This document shows, in pieces, positions 1 through 6,574 of a stretch of DNA of 24,994 nt. The DNA lies in assembly GCA_034435615.1 (NCBI GenBank), contig DAOTWZ010000013.1, forward strand, positions 1 through 24,994. Direction: 5' to 3'. Origin of the DNA: H17-190 sp034435615. GTDB taxonomy: Bacteria; Chloroflexota; Dehalococcoidia; SM23-28-2; HRBIN24. Positions within the stretch are counted from its first letter, which is position 1. Each line of letters opens with the position of its first letter. A program made the position numbers and the translations under genes. The notes beneath the pieces are model-generated. The model worked only from the letters and a program-made list of their open reading frames with translations, made no database searches and was not told where the DNA came from.

Positions 1-215
1 GTCAAGTCCTCGGTGGGCTCCCGGACGTCCACATAGGGCCGACGGCTGATGCGGAAGATGCGAAAGACGCGGTCCAGATGGAGGTCCACGCTGGCCGGCT
101 GGATGGCGTCCTCCCAGAGAGGCTCGATGAGGATGCGGCCGGCCGCCAGCTCCTCCCTGATGGAGCGGTCCGAGAGGACGCTCATAACCACATAGATGAC
201 CTGACGCCGCCTCAC
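1..215 (-). CDS. dcd: dCTP deaminase, N-terminal part (gene runs off the left edge)
   Basis: Reading leftward, the first 71 codons give a protein containing VLSDRSIREELAAGRI, then IEPLWEDAIQPASVDLHLD. The 'IQPASVDL' stretch is the hallmark N-terminal motif of the dCTP deaminase/dUTPase superfamily. The family deaminates dCTP to dUTP (some members also hydrolyse it to dUMP) in cytoplasmic thymidylate supply. The catalytic region lies beyond the window, so the mono- or bifunctional type cannot be told. I chose the GTG at 215 because a GGGAGG lies six bases upstream. The ATG at 185 (protein starting MSVLSDRS) matches the usual family start better but has no ribosome site. It is divergent from the polysaccharide deacetylase. 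Confidence 0.85.
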   Translation of the reverse strand, partial: MRRRQVIYVVMSVLSDRSIREELAAGRILIEPLWEDAIQPASVDLHLDRVFRIFRISRRPYVDVREPTEDL

Positions 216-367
216 CGTCGGCCTCCCAGGTGACACGTTATGGAGGACTTCTCCACACCATTTTCACACAGAGGGGGCGGTGGGTCAGGCCCCCGGCGCC
301 ACAGGGGGTCGCCCCGCAGGCTCCTGGCCTCTCTCGGCGGGACGGCCGTAACCGGTCACCTTCCCGC

Positions 368-396
368 TTCCCAGCGCGCCGCCTCGGGAAGATAAT
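368..396 (+). promoter_or_regulatory. Candidate sigma-70 promoter for the polysaccharide deacetylase gene
   Basis: TTCCCA at 368-373 (4/6 to consensus) is 17 bases from GATAAT at 391-396 (5/6). Predicted transcription start is about 403, leaving a leader of about 60 nt to the preferred start codon. The AT-rich GATAATAT stands out in a very GC-rich divergent gap (216-465). Seen by eye only. Confidence 0.45.
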
Positions 397-451
397 ATCC
401 GGCCAAAGAGCGAGGGCCCCGACCGCGTGACAGCCGGGCCTCGTTCCCCCC

Positions 452-457
452 AGGAGG
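452..457 (+). promoter_or_regulatory. Strong ribosome binding site that decides the deacetylase start
   Basis: A perfect AGGAGG is eight bases before TTG 466 but lies inside the reading frame opened by the GTG at 427. GTG 427 itself has no close Shine-Dalgarno. This supports a TTG start. Confidence 0.6.
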
Positions 458-465
458 AACGGCCG

Positions 466-1950
466 TTGCCCAGAGGCAAACTGACGTTGCAGGCGCTGGC
501 CCTTATAGCTCTCTCCCTGGCGGTGGCCCTGGTCGTGCAGGCCGGGCCGGCGCCCGTGGAGCTTGCTCTGTCGGGCGTAGCGCGGCAGCGCCAGCGCTGG
601 CGCGTGGAAGGAGGGCTGGAGACCATCGTCTCCGTCCGGGACGCCCTCAACGGTCAGCCCATCGCCACGGCCGCCTTCGCCGCCATCCCGTCCACGGTGC
701 GCCTGACAGTGGTGGGACGGGAGGACGGCACCTACGCGCTGCGTCCTTCGGCCGATGCGACGCTCCTGGTCCACGCGCCGGGCTACGAGCAGCAGGCGGT
801 GCCGCTGGCCCGCGGACAGGGCTCGCTCGTCATCTCCCTCTCTCCCACGCCGCGGGCGGTGGCCGACCGCTTCCTGCGCACCCTGGCCGCTGGCTCCTAC
901 CAGGACGCCTGGAGCCTCCTCTCGGCTGAGGCGCGGGGCCTCTGGCCGGGCCCGGAGCCCTTCGCGGCCTTTCTGCAGGCCAAGCTGGCCGGCCACTCCC
1001 TCTCGTATGCTCTGGGGGAAGAGGAGGAGCGCCCCGCCTGGGCCGACCCCGACAGCGGCCGTCGCCGCGATGTCCACCTGGTCTACGCCGATGTGACGGC
1101 CGGCGAGGAGCCCAGCGCCCACTGGCCCCGTCTCCCCCTGGCCCTGGTGCGAGAGGACGGGGCCTGGAGGGTGCTCTGGCCCGGCCCGGCCGCCCGCCGC
1201 GGGCCCATCCTCCCCCCGCGCCAGCCGCCCCAGCGCTCACTGCGGGTGCCCATCTTCATCTACCACCACGTCCTCCCCTCTCTTCCGGCCGAGGGCCTGC
1301 GACGCTCCCTCAGCGTCAGCGTCTCTCAGCTCGAGGAGCAACTGGCCTACCTGCAGGCCAGGGGCTACCAGACCGTATCCCTGGTGGACCTGTTCAACGC
1401 CCTCTACTACGGTCTGCCGCTCCCGCCGCGGCCGGTGATCCTTACCTTCGACGATGGCTACGACGACGCCTACGCCCATGCCTTCCCTCTGCTGAAGCGC
1501 TACGGCTTCACCGCCACCTTCGCGGTGGTGACGGGCTTCCTGGGACAGCCCGGCTACCTGACCTGGGAGCAGGTGCGGGAGATGGCCGAGGCGGGGATGG
1601 AGATCGTCTCTCACACTGCCCACCACGTGGACCTGGCCGCCGCCCCTCCGGAGCAGGCCCGTCAGGAGCTGAGGGAGTCCCGTGCCGCCCTGGAGGAGGC
1701 GCTGGGGCGGCCGGTCCAGCTTCTGATTTACCCCTACGGGGAGCCCTTCACCCGGGCGGGCAGCGAGGCGCGGGAGCGAGTGGTCCGCCTGGTCCGGGAA
1801 GAAGGCTACGTAGGCGCCCTCGCCGCCCTGGGCGGCCTCTGGCCCCTGGAGCAGCGCCCCGACAACGTCTACCGTCTCTACCGCCTGGGCGTCTCCCCCG
1901 GCATGCCCCTGTCCCGCTTCGCCGCCCTCCTGGAAGGCCACGGAAGCTGA
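466..1950 (+). CDS. Membrane-anchored polysaccharide deacetylase (NodB/CE4 domain) with N-terminal accessory domains
   Basis: Predicted 494 aa extracytoplasmic enzyme removing N- or O-acetyl groups from a cell-envelope or secreted polysaccharide. A hydrophobic segment (about residues 6-27) is a signal anchor. Residues about 50-125 look like a carboxypeptidase-regulatory/beta-sandwich module (VRDALNGQPIATA, APGY). Residues about 130-240 resemble an NTF2-like domain (AVADRFLRTLAAGSYQDAW). The NodB domain (about 260-487) has motif 1 TFDDGYDDAY (Asp329/Asp330), motif 2 SHTAHH (His383, His387) and a motif-3-like YPYGE in place of the usual RxPYG. An in-frame GTG at 427 would add 13 residues. I prefer TTG 466 because AGGAGG (452-457) sits eight bases upstream and the signal anchor then begins at the N-terminus. 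Substrate unknown. Confidence 0.85.
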   Translation: MPRGKLTLQALALIALSLAVALVVQAGPAPVELALSGVARQRQRWRVEGGLETIVSVRDALNGQPIATAAFAAIPSTVRLTVVGREDGTYALRPSADATLLVHAPGYEQQAVPLARGQGSLVISLSPTPRAVADRFLRTLAAGSYQDAWSLLSAEARGLWPGPEPFAAFLQAKLAGHSLSYALGEEEERPAWADPDSGRRRDVHLVYADVTAGEEPSAHWPRLPLALVREDGAWRVLWPGPAARRGPILPPRQPPQRSLRVPIFIYHHVLPSLPAEGLRRSLSVSVSQLEEQLAYLQARGYQTVSLVDLFNALYYGLPLPPRPVILTFDDGYDDAYAHAFPLLKRYGFTATFAVVTGFLGQPGYLTWEQVREMAEAGMEIVSHTAHHVDLAAAPPEQARQELRESRAALEEALGRPVQLLIYPYGEPFTRAGSEARERVVRLVREEGYVGALAALGGLWPLEQRPDNVYRLYRLGVSPGMPLSRFAALLEGHGS

Positions 1951-1982
1951 CGTCTAGCCCCCGGCCGTGGCCGCTCCCGGCC

Positions 1983-2723
1983 TCAGCTCGGGCTGATGCT
2001 GTAGACCACTTCCACGCCGACCGTAACCCGCAGGGAGCCCTGCTCCAGGGGCACCGTCTGGGCTTCGGGGGATGCGGCCAGGGCCCGCTCCAGGGGATAG
2101 GGCACCGGCGGGTGCCCCACGGTCTCCCGCACGTTGAGGGGCGGACCCAGACGCACACCGGCCGCCGCCGCTAGCTGCTGGGCCCGCCGCTGAGCGTCGG
2201 CCATGGCCGCCTCGCGGGCCCGCCTCTCGTAGGGCGTCAGGTCGTCCACTGTCCAGTAGAGGCCGGAGATGGTAAGGGCGTTCCCTGCCTGCGCCACGGC
2301 CTGGTCCAGCAACTGGCCCGCCCGCGCCAGGTCTCGCAGTTTGGCCGCCACCGTCAGGCTGGCGTGGTAGGTCACGGGGCCCGTCTCCCCGTAGCGTCGC
2401 TCCGGCCAGAGGGAAAGAGAGGTGGTCTGCACGTCCTCCTGGGCCACTCCGTTCCCTCTGAGCAGGCCGACGAGGGCCGAGGCGGCACGGCTGGCCTCCC
2501 CCATAGCCTGGGCCACGGAGGCCGCCGCCACGGAGACGCCGAGCTGCACCTGCAACACGTCCGGCACGGCTATGGCCTCCCCCTGGCCGCTGACGGCGAT
2601 CCACGACCCTGACCCCTCGGTGGGGGCCGGGCTGACCGGCTCCGGCGATGATGCCGGCAGAGCGGCGGCGCCGCTGCAAGCCGTGAAGAGCGATAGAGCG
2701 AGGAGAGAGAAGAAGGCCCGCAT
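1983..2723 (-). CDS. SIMPL-domain (DUF541) lipoprotein
   Basis: 246 aa. The N-terminus is a lipoprotein-like signal peptide ending SLFTAC (Cys16), so the protein is probably lipid-anchored outside the membrane. The body carries the SIMPL pattern: an opening 'ISVSGQGEA'-type strand (WIAVSGQGEAIAVPDVLQV), a central VQTTSLSLWPE, then ISGLYWTVDD, and a helix REAAMADAQRRAQQLAAAAGV near the C-terminus. SIMPL proteins include E. coli YggE and BP26; they form oligomeric rings and are linked to oxidative-stress tolerance, with no established enzymatic activity. The start is supported by GGGAGGTG seven bases before the ATG. It converges with the deacetylase (32 bp gap) and is divergent from signal peptidase I. 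Confidence 0.85.
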   Translation of the reverse strand: MRAFFSLLALSLFTACSGAAALPASSPEPVSPAPTEGSGSWIAVSGQGEAIAVPDVLQVQLGVSVAAASVAQAMGEASRAASALVGLLRGNGVAQEDVQTTSLSLWPERRYGETGPVTYHASLTVAAKLRDLARAGQLLDQAVAQAGNALTISGLYWTVDDLTPYERRAREAAMADAQRRAQQLAAAAGVRLGPPLNVRETVGHPPVPYPLERALAASPEAQTVPLEQGSLRVTVGVEVVYSISPS

Positions 2724-2866
2724 CGTTTTTCACCTCCCGTGCGTTCGACAGTAAGTCCGTCGCCGGGGTCGGCCGCGTGACGGCCAGGCAACGAAAGAGG
2801 ACGGAGGCGCTATTCAGCGGCGCCGGGACGCTCCATAATGGACGTAAGAGGTCGGGGACAGACGGG

Positions 2867-3724
2867 ATGCCGGAGCGTAGCGAGGAGAGGGAGGAGCCTC
2901 CTCCGCCCGAGAGGGCGGACGGGCCGCTGGCCGCCCCCGAGCAGACAGGAGAGACGCCTCCCCCTCACCAGCCATCCCCTCCACGCTTTCTACAGAGCGG
3001 GGAGGCCCAGACCGAGGCGCCAGCACGGGCTGCCAAGTCCGTAGGACGGTTCCTGTGGGAACTGGTGGAGACGCTCCTCCTCTTCGCCGTCATATTCCTG
3101 GGCATCCGTTTCTCCTTCCAGAACTTCCGCGTGGAGGGGATCAGCATGGAGCCCAGCCTGGAGGACGGAGAGTACCTCCTGGTCAATAAGCTGGCTTACC
3201 TGAAGATAGACCTCGCCGTCTTCGACTGGGTGCCCTTCTTCGACCCCCCCGACGACCCGGTACGCTACGTCTTCGGCCATCCCCACCGGGGCGACATCAT
3301 CGTCTTCCGCGACCCGGCCAACCTGAACCGGGACTTCGTGAAGCGGGTCATCGGCCTGCCCGGGGACACGCTGGAGATAGACAACGTCCAGGGCGTGGTC
3401 TATCTCAACGGTCAGCCCATCCGAGAGCCCTATGCCCATGGCCGGACCTCCTGCGCCCCCGGCCCCCGGGGCTGCGGCCCCTGGACGGTGCCCGCCGGCT
3501 ATTACTTCGTCCTGGGCGACAACCGTGAGAACAGCACCGACTCCCGTTTCTTCGGCTTCGTGCCGGAGGGGAACATCGTGGGGAAGGCCCTCTTCACCTA
3601 CTGGCCCCTGGAACACTTCGGGCTGGCGCCCCACCACGCCCCCACCATAGCCAGCACCTCCTCCGTCGTCCCCGTTCCGATGGGCACGCTGGGGCCGTGG
3701 GCGCTCCCCCTCCTGGCGCCGTGA
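2867..3724 (+). CDS. lepB: Signal peptidase I
   Basis: 285 aa membrane peptidase that removes Sec/Tat signal peptides outside the membrane. A charged Pro/Glu-rich cytoplasmic tail (about 60 residues) precedes a single membrane segment (about 66-82). The catalytic Ser box follows as EGISMEPSLEDGEYLL (Ser93), then the Lys box FVKRVIGLPGD (Lys159) and the conserved GDNRENSTDSRFFGFV (about 217-232). An insertion between the boxes (FDWVPFFDPPDDPVRY) and a two-Cys loop (SCAPGPRGCG) extend the domain, as in many Chloroflexota and cyanobacterial homologues. The ATG at 2867 starts at MPERSEER. An upstream in-frame GTG at 2777 would add 30 residues but has no ribosome site; the 2867 site is also weak, so the start is uncertain. 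The F420-type oxidoreductase starts 7 bp downstream. Confidence 0.92.
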   Translation: MPERSEEREEPPPPERADGPLAAPEQTGETPPPHQPSPPRFLQSGEAQTEAPARAAKSVGRFLWELVETLLLFAVIFLGIRFSFQNFRVEGISMEPSLEDGEYLLVNKLAYLKIDLAVFDWVPFFDPPDDPVRYVFGHPHRGDIIVFRDPANLNRDFVKRVIGLPGDTLEIDNVQGVVYLNGQPIREPYAHGRTSCAPGPRGCGPWTVPAGYYFVLGDNRENSTDSRFFGFVPEGNIVGKALFTYWPLEHFGLAPHHAPTIASTSSVVPVPMGTLGPWALPLLAP

Positions 3725-3731
3725 ACCCACC

Positions 3732-4166
3732 ATGCTCACCCCGGAGCAGGAGCGGTTCATCGCCATGCAGAGGGTGGCCCGCCTGGCCACCGCCGACGCC
3801 CGCGGCCAGCCCCACGTGGTGCCCGTCTGCTTCGTCTTTCTGGGCGGCGGTTTCTACATACCCGTGGACGAGAAGCCCAAGCGCACCCTTCGCCTGAAGC
3901 GCCTGCGCAATATCCAGCAGAACCCCCGCGTCGCCCTCCTGGTGGACACATACGACGAGGACTGGCGACGCCTCGCCTGGGTGATGGTGCAGGGAGAGGC
4001 GGAAGTCCTGGAAGGCGGCCCGGAGTGCCGGGAGGCGGTGGTCGCTCTAAGAGAGAAATACCCTCAGTACCGGGCCATGGCCCTGGAGGAGCGGCCGATG
4101 GTGCGCATACGGCCCCAGCGGGTCATCGCCTGGGCCTTCGCTGCCGCCGAGGGCCAGCCCTCCTAG
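3732..4166 (+). CDS. PPOX-class (split beta-barrel) probable F420-dependent oxidoreductase, TIGR03668-like
   Basis: 144 aa, full length for the family. The N-terminus (MLTPEQERFIAMQRVARLATAD) and the HVVPVCFVF strand are typical of the FMN/F420-binding split beta-barrel fold. The segments DEKPKRTLRLKRLRNI, NPRVALLVDTYDEDWRRLAWV and KYPQYR match the TIGR03668 F420 subfamily as I know it. Such proteins reduce or bind F420 in the cytoplasm; the physiological substrate is usually unknown. It follows lepB by 7 bp and is probably co-transcribed with it, though the functions look unrelated. The stop overlaps that of the convergent MFS gene. Presence of F420 chemistry fits Chloroflexota or Actinobacteria. 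An FMN-binding role cannot be excluded from sequence alone. Confidence 0.82.
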   Translation: MLTPEQERFIAMQRVARLATADARGQPHVVPVCFVFLGGGFYIPVDEKPKRTLRLKRLRNIQQNPRVALLVDTYDEDWRRLAWVMVQGEAEVLEGGPECREAVVALREKYPQYRAMALEERPMVRIRPQRVIAWAFAAAEGQPS

Positions 4167-5419
4167 CCGCCGCCCTGCGGCCGGCCGGCAGCCGCCACCA
4201 GGGGCACCGCTACCAGATTGGCGGCGCCCAGGAGCAGGAAGGCGGGGCGGTAGCTCTCTCCCCAGTCGTACATGGCGCCGGCCAGCACCGGCCCTGCCAC
4301 CGCCCCCAGCGTCGCCACGGTGATGACCAGGCCCTGGATGGAGCCGAAGGAGCGCAGGCCGAAGTACTGGGCCTGGAAGGCGGGGCGAGCCGGTATCCCT
4401 CCCCCGAACCCGACGGCGAACAGGGGCAGCACCAGGAAGACCTGCCAGAGCTCCTCCAGCAGGGCGAAGAGCAGGATCCCCAGTGCCTGGACACCGTAGG
4501 CCGCCCCCAGCACCCACCGAGTGCCGATGTAATCGGTCAGGGAGCCGAAGCCTACCCGCCCCACCAGGCTGACGAATGTGGTGGCCGCCAGGAAGGCCGC
4601 GGCTGCGCTCTCGGAGAGGCCAAGGCTCCTCGTGAAGAAGGGAATCTGGTGGACGATGACCGCCGTGGCGCCCATCTGGGCCAGGGCCACCGCTATGGAG
4701 AGGCGCCAGAAGAGGGACGTGCGCACCGCCTGGGCTGTCGTCAGGCCCGCGGCGGGCATCTCCCCCTGCCCGGCGGGCAGGGGAGAGGGAGGAGCATCGT
4801 CACCGTCTGGCTGGAGGCCCATCTCCTGGGGGCGGTCACGCACGCTCAGGGCGAGGGGGAGGGCCACCGCCAGCTGGACCAGCCCCACCACTACCAGGGC
4901 GGAGCGCCAGCCGAAGCTGGAGATGAGGTACTCCAGCACCAGGACCATGATGCCGCTCACCCCTGCCCCCACCGTCAACATGCCCAGAGCGCGCCCTCGC
5001 CGTCGCCGGAACCAGTGGGCCACCACGGTGGCCGCCACCGGAGACCCTGTCGCAGCCATGCCGGCGGAGATAATGAGCACCGAGCCGTAGAACGACCACA
5101 GAGAGTTCATGCGGCTCAGCAGCACGAAGCCGATCACTACTAGGAGGACCCCCGCTACCAGGAGCCGCCTCGCTCCTATGCGGTCCAGCAGGAACCCTAC
5201 CACCGGCGCCGCCACGCCCCCGATCTCGTTCCTCAGGGAAAAGGCGAAAGAGATGGCAGCATGGCTCCAGCCGAACTCCTGGACGATGGGATTGAACAGA
5301 GCGCCGAAGCCGTAGAAAAACGTGCCGCCGCAGAGGAATATGATGCCCGCGGTGGCGAAGACCACCCACCAGCCGTAGAAGAAGCGCGTGCGGGCGGCGA
5401 TAACGGTAGCTATGTCCAT
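4163..5419 (-). CDS. MFS transporter (oxalate/formate antiporter- or monocarboxylate-type)
   Basis: 418 aa with about 12 hydrophobic segments in two halves. It opens with FFYGWWVVFATAGIIFLCGG, characteristic of the OFA/MCT-like branch of the major facilitator superfamily. The motif-A-like GFLLDRIGARRLLVAG lies between TM2 and TM3 (about 75-90), with a counterpart GSLTDYIGTRWVL in the second half. The central cytoplasmic loop (about 195-228) holds a low-complexity PSPLPAGQGE coded by a palindrome. The transported substrate, probably a small organic acid, cannot be assigned. No clear Shine-Dalgarno precedes the ATG at 5419, so the start is less sure. Convergent with the F420-type gene, the two reading frames overlapping by 4 bp. 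Confidence 0.85.
   Translation of the reverse strand: MDIATVIAARTRFFYGWWVVFATAGIIFLCGGTFFYGFGALFNPIVQEFGWSHAAISFAFSLRNEIGGVAAPVVGFLLDRIGARRLLVAGVLLVVIGFVLLSRMNSLWSFYGSVLIISAGMAATGSPVAATVVAHWFRRRRGRALGMLTVGAGVSGIMVLVLEYLISSFGWRSALVVVGLVQLAVALPLALSVRDRPQEMGLQPDGDDAPPSPLPAGQGEMPAAGLTTAQAVRTSLFWRLSIAVALAQMGATAVIVHQIPFFTRSLGLSESAAAAFLAATTFVSLVGRVGFGSLTDYIGTRWVLGAAYGVQALGILLFALLEELWQVFLVLPLFAVGFGGGIPARPAFQAQYFGLRSFGSIQGLVITVATLGAVAGPVLAGAMYDWGESYRPAFLLLGAANLVAVPLVAAAGRPQGGG
4763..4783. repeat. Palindrome inside the MFS central loop (REP-like)
   Basis: CCCCTGCCC (4763-4771), a GGC spacer, then GGGCAGGGG (4775-4783): a perfect 9-bp inverted repeat, extendable with a one-base bulge (CTC...GAG). It codes in frame for residues about 213-219 of the transporter loop. 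'CTCCCC...GGGGAG' palindromes of this style are common interspersed elements in GC-rich genomes; that identity is inference. Confidence 0.4.
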
Positions 5420-5523
5420 AGTCGGCGACGATGGCGAGGCGCGGGCCTTTTTGTCTGGCTATATCATGGCCCAAAAGGCGCCCCCTAGGGAACCACCAGG
5501 GCGATGGCCCAACGACAGACGTT

Positions 5524-5552
5524 TTGACAGCGCCGCATCCGTTCCCGATACT
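5524..5552 (+). promoter_or_regulatory. Promoter of the tRNA-Lys gene
   Basis: A perfect TTGACA (5524-5529), a 17-base spacer, then GATACT (5547-5552, 4/6). The predicted start point, 6-8 bases past the -10, falls at about 5558-5560, essentially on the first base of the tRNA (5560). Confidence 0.65.
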
Positions 5553-5559
5553 TTAAATC

Positions 5560-5634
5560 GGGCCCGTAGCTCAGCGGCAGAGCGGGGGACTTTTAATCCC
5601 ACGGCCGTGGGTTCGAATCCCACCGGGCCCTCCA
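5560..5634 (+). tRNA. tRNA-Lys (anticodon UUU)
   Basis: Cloverleaf folded by eye. The acceptor GGGCCCG (5560-5566) pairs with CGGGCCC (5624-5630). The D stem is GCTC/GAGC with loop AGCGGCA. Anticodon stem 5585-5589/5597-5601 has loop CTTTTAA, giving anticodon TTT at 5592-5594. The T stem is GTGGG/CCCAC with loop TTCGAAT. The CCA end is encoded (5632-5634). Two oddities: the outermost anticodon-stem pair is G:A, and the discriminator base is T, where lysine tRNAs normally have A or G. There is no intron. Confidence 0.93.
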
Positions 5635-5986
5635 GACCGGCCCCCGAGGCCCCTCCCCCCACTGTCTCCGGCACATCCCCTACCCTAACTATAGACGGAG
5701 CACATGAGCGAGCGCAGCCCACCAAGGAGGCCCCACCCTCAGCGAGCGTGTCCAGTCCGTCGGCGGCTTCACAACGGCAGCAACGGCCCGGCCACGCCAC
5801 TCCGCCCCATGAACGTCCAGCTCGACGGCGGCGCCACAGCCCCCGGGCCGTCCGCTCTGGGGGACGAGCAGAGGGAGGCCACCTGCGCCTCCGGCTGCCA
5901 TCTGTGGCGACGCCCGCTGCCGGGCCAACGAGCGGCCAGGCGCCGAGGGGGACGCGCCGCTCGCTCCCCAGAGGAGACCACCCCTC
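5635..5986. other. 352-bp intergenic stretch with no convincing gene
   Basis: It lies between the tRNA and the 3' end of the minus-strand copper-type genes. Open frames exist on both strands (for example plus 5704-6180 and minus 5689-6069), but their translations are Arg/Pro/Gly-rich, lack family motifs and look like frame artefacts of high GC. No ribosome site stands out and I see no clear T-tract terminator after the tRNA. I found none of the RNase P RNA, tmRNA or SRP RNA core motifs I looked for. Confidence 0.5.
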
Positions 5987-6574
5987 CTAGGCGGCCCGGC
6001 CCCTGGAGCGAAGAAGGGCGTAGAGGCCACAGACGGCGCCCACCAGGCCCAGGGCCAGGGCCGCCGCACTCAGGGGCAGGGCCAGGCCCTCGCCATCGCT
6101 GGCGCCCGGGGGGAACTGGAGCGCCGAGGGGTCCTGGACCGCCTCGGTGGGGAACAGCGCCTCTACTGGCTGCCCCCTGACCTGCCCGACGAGACGGAAG
6201 ACATATTCGCCGGGCTGGCTGAGGATGAAGAGCTCGCTGGTGTAGCGCCCAGGCCCATCGGCGGCGGGGAGCAGGACCAGCTCTCTCCGCTGGGAGCCGT
6301 CGACGCTGAGCAGCTCCACGCGCAGCGTCCCCTCCAGGCCCGTCACCGGCTCGCCGCTGTCGGCGCGGGTCACCGTCATCTCCAGGGCATTGGGGTAGCG
6401 AGCGATGGCCGGCTCGTCCCGCAATCCCACCTCGATGGCGTAGCCTCCCACTACCCGGCGCTCGTGGGCCCGGGCGGCATCGGGCAGGAGGTGGCCCGCT
6501 CCCAGCAGGGCCAGAGCTACGGCGGCCCAGAGGAGGAGGCGGGGGGCCCGTCCCCTGGCACAGCGGTCAGTCAT
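5987..6574 (-). CDS. FixH/YtkA-like extracytoplasmic protein with C-terminal membrane anchor
   Basis: 195 aa. A signal peptide (about 10-36, ending DAARAHERR) precedes a beta-rich domain (about 40-150), and a C-terminal membrane helix (about 166-187) is followed by RSRGRAA. The start of the mature region (AHERRVVGGYAIEVGL), the 'TVTRADSGEPVTGLEG' stretch and 'GRYTSELFILSQPGEYVFRLVG' resemble FixH/YtkA-like domains often found beside copper-handling CopC/CopD proteins. The ATG lies inside the end of the copCD-like gene (ATGACTGA, 8-bp overlap), so the two are translationally coupled. A longer frame to 6613 exists but would overlap more and lacks a signal-like start. The copper link rests on context; no obvious Cys/Met cluster is present. 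Confidence 0.65.
   Translation of the reverse strand: MTDRCARGRAPRLLLWAAVALALLGAGHLLPDAARAHERRVVGGYAIEVGLRDEPAIARYPNALEMTVTRADSGEPVTGLEGTLRVELLSVDGSQRRELVLLPAADGPGRYTSELFILSQPGEYVFRLVGQVRGQPVEALFPTEAVQDPSALQFPPGASDGEGLALPLSAAALALGLVGAVCGLYALLRSRGRAA

Noticed and set aside
5750..5838. Imperfect direct repeat (19 of 24 bases match, offset 65) in the gene-free stretch
   Set aside because: Only two copies, GC-rich and simple; probably compositional chance. Not a CRISPR unit.
5704..6180. 158-codon plus-strand frame after the tRNA
   Set aside because: Arg/Pro-rich with no homology I recognise, and its last third is antisense to the FixH/YtkA-like gene.
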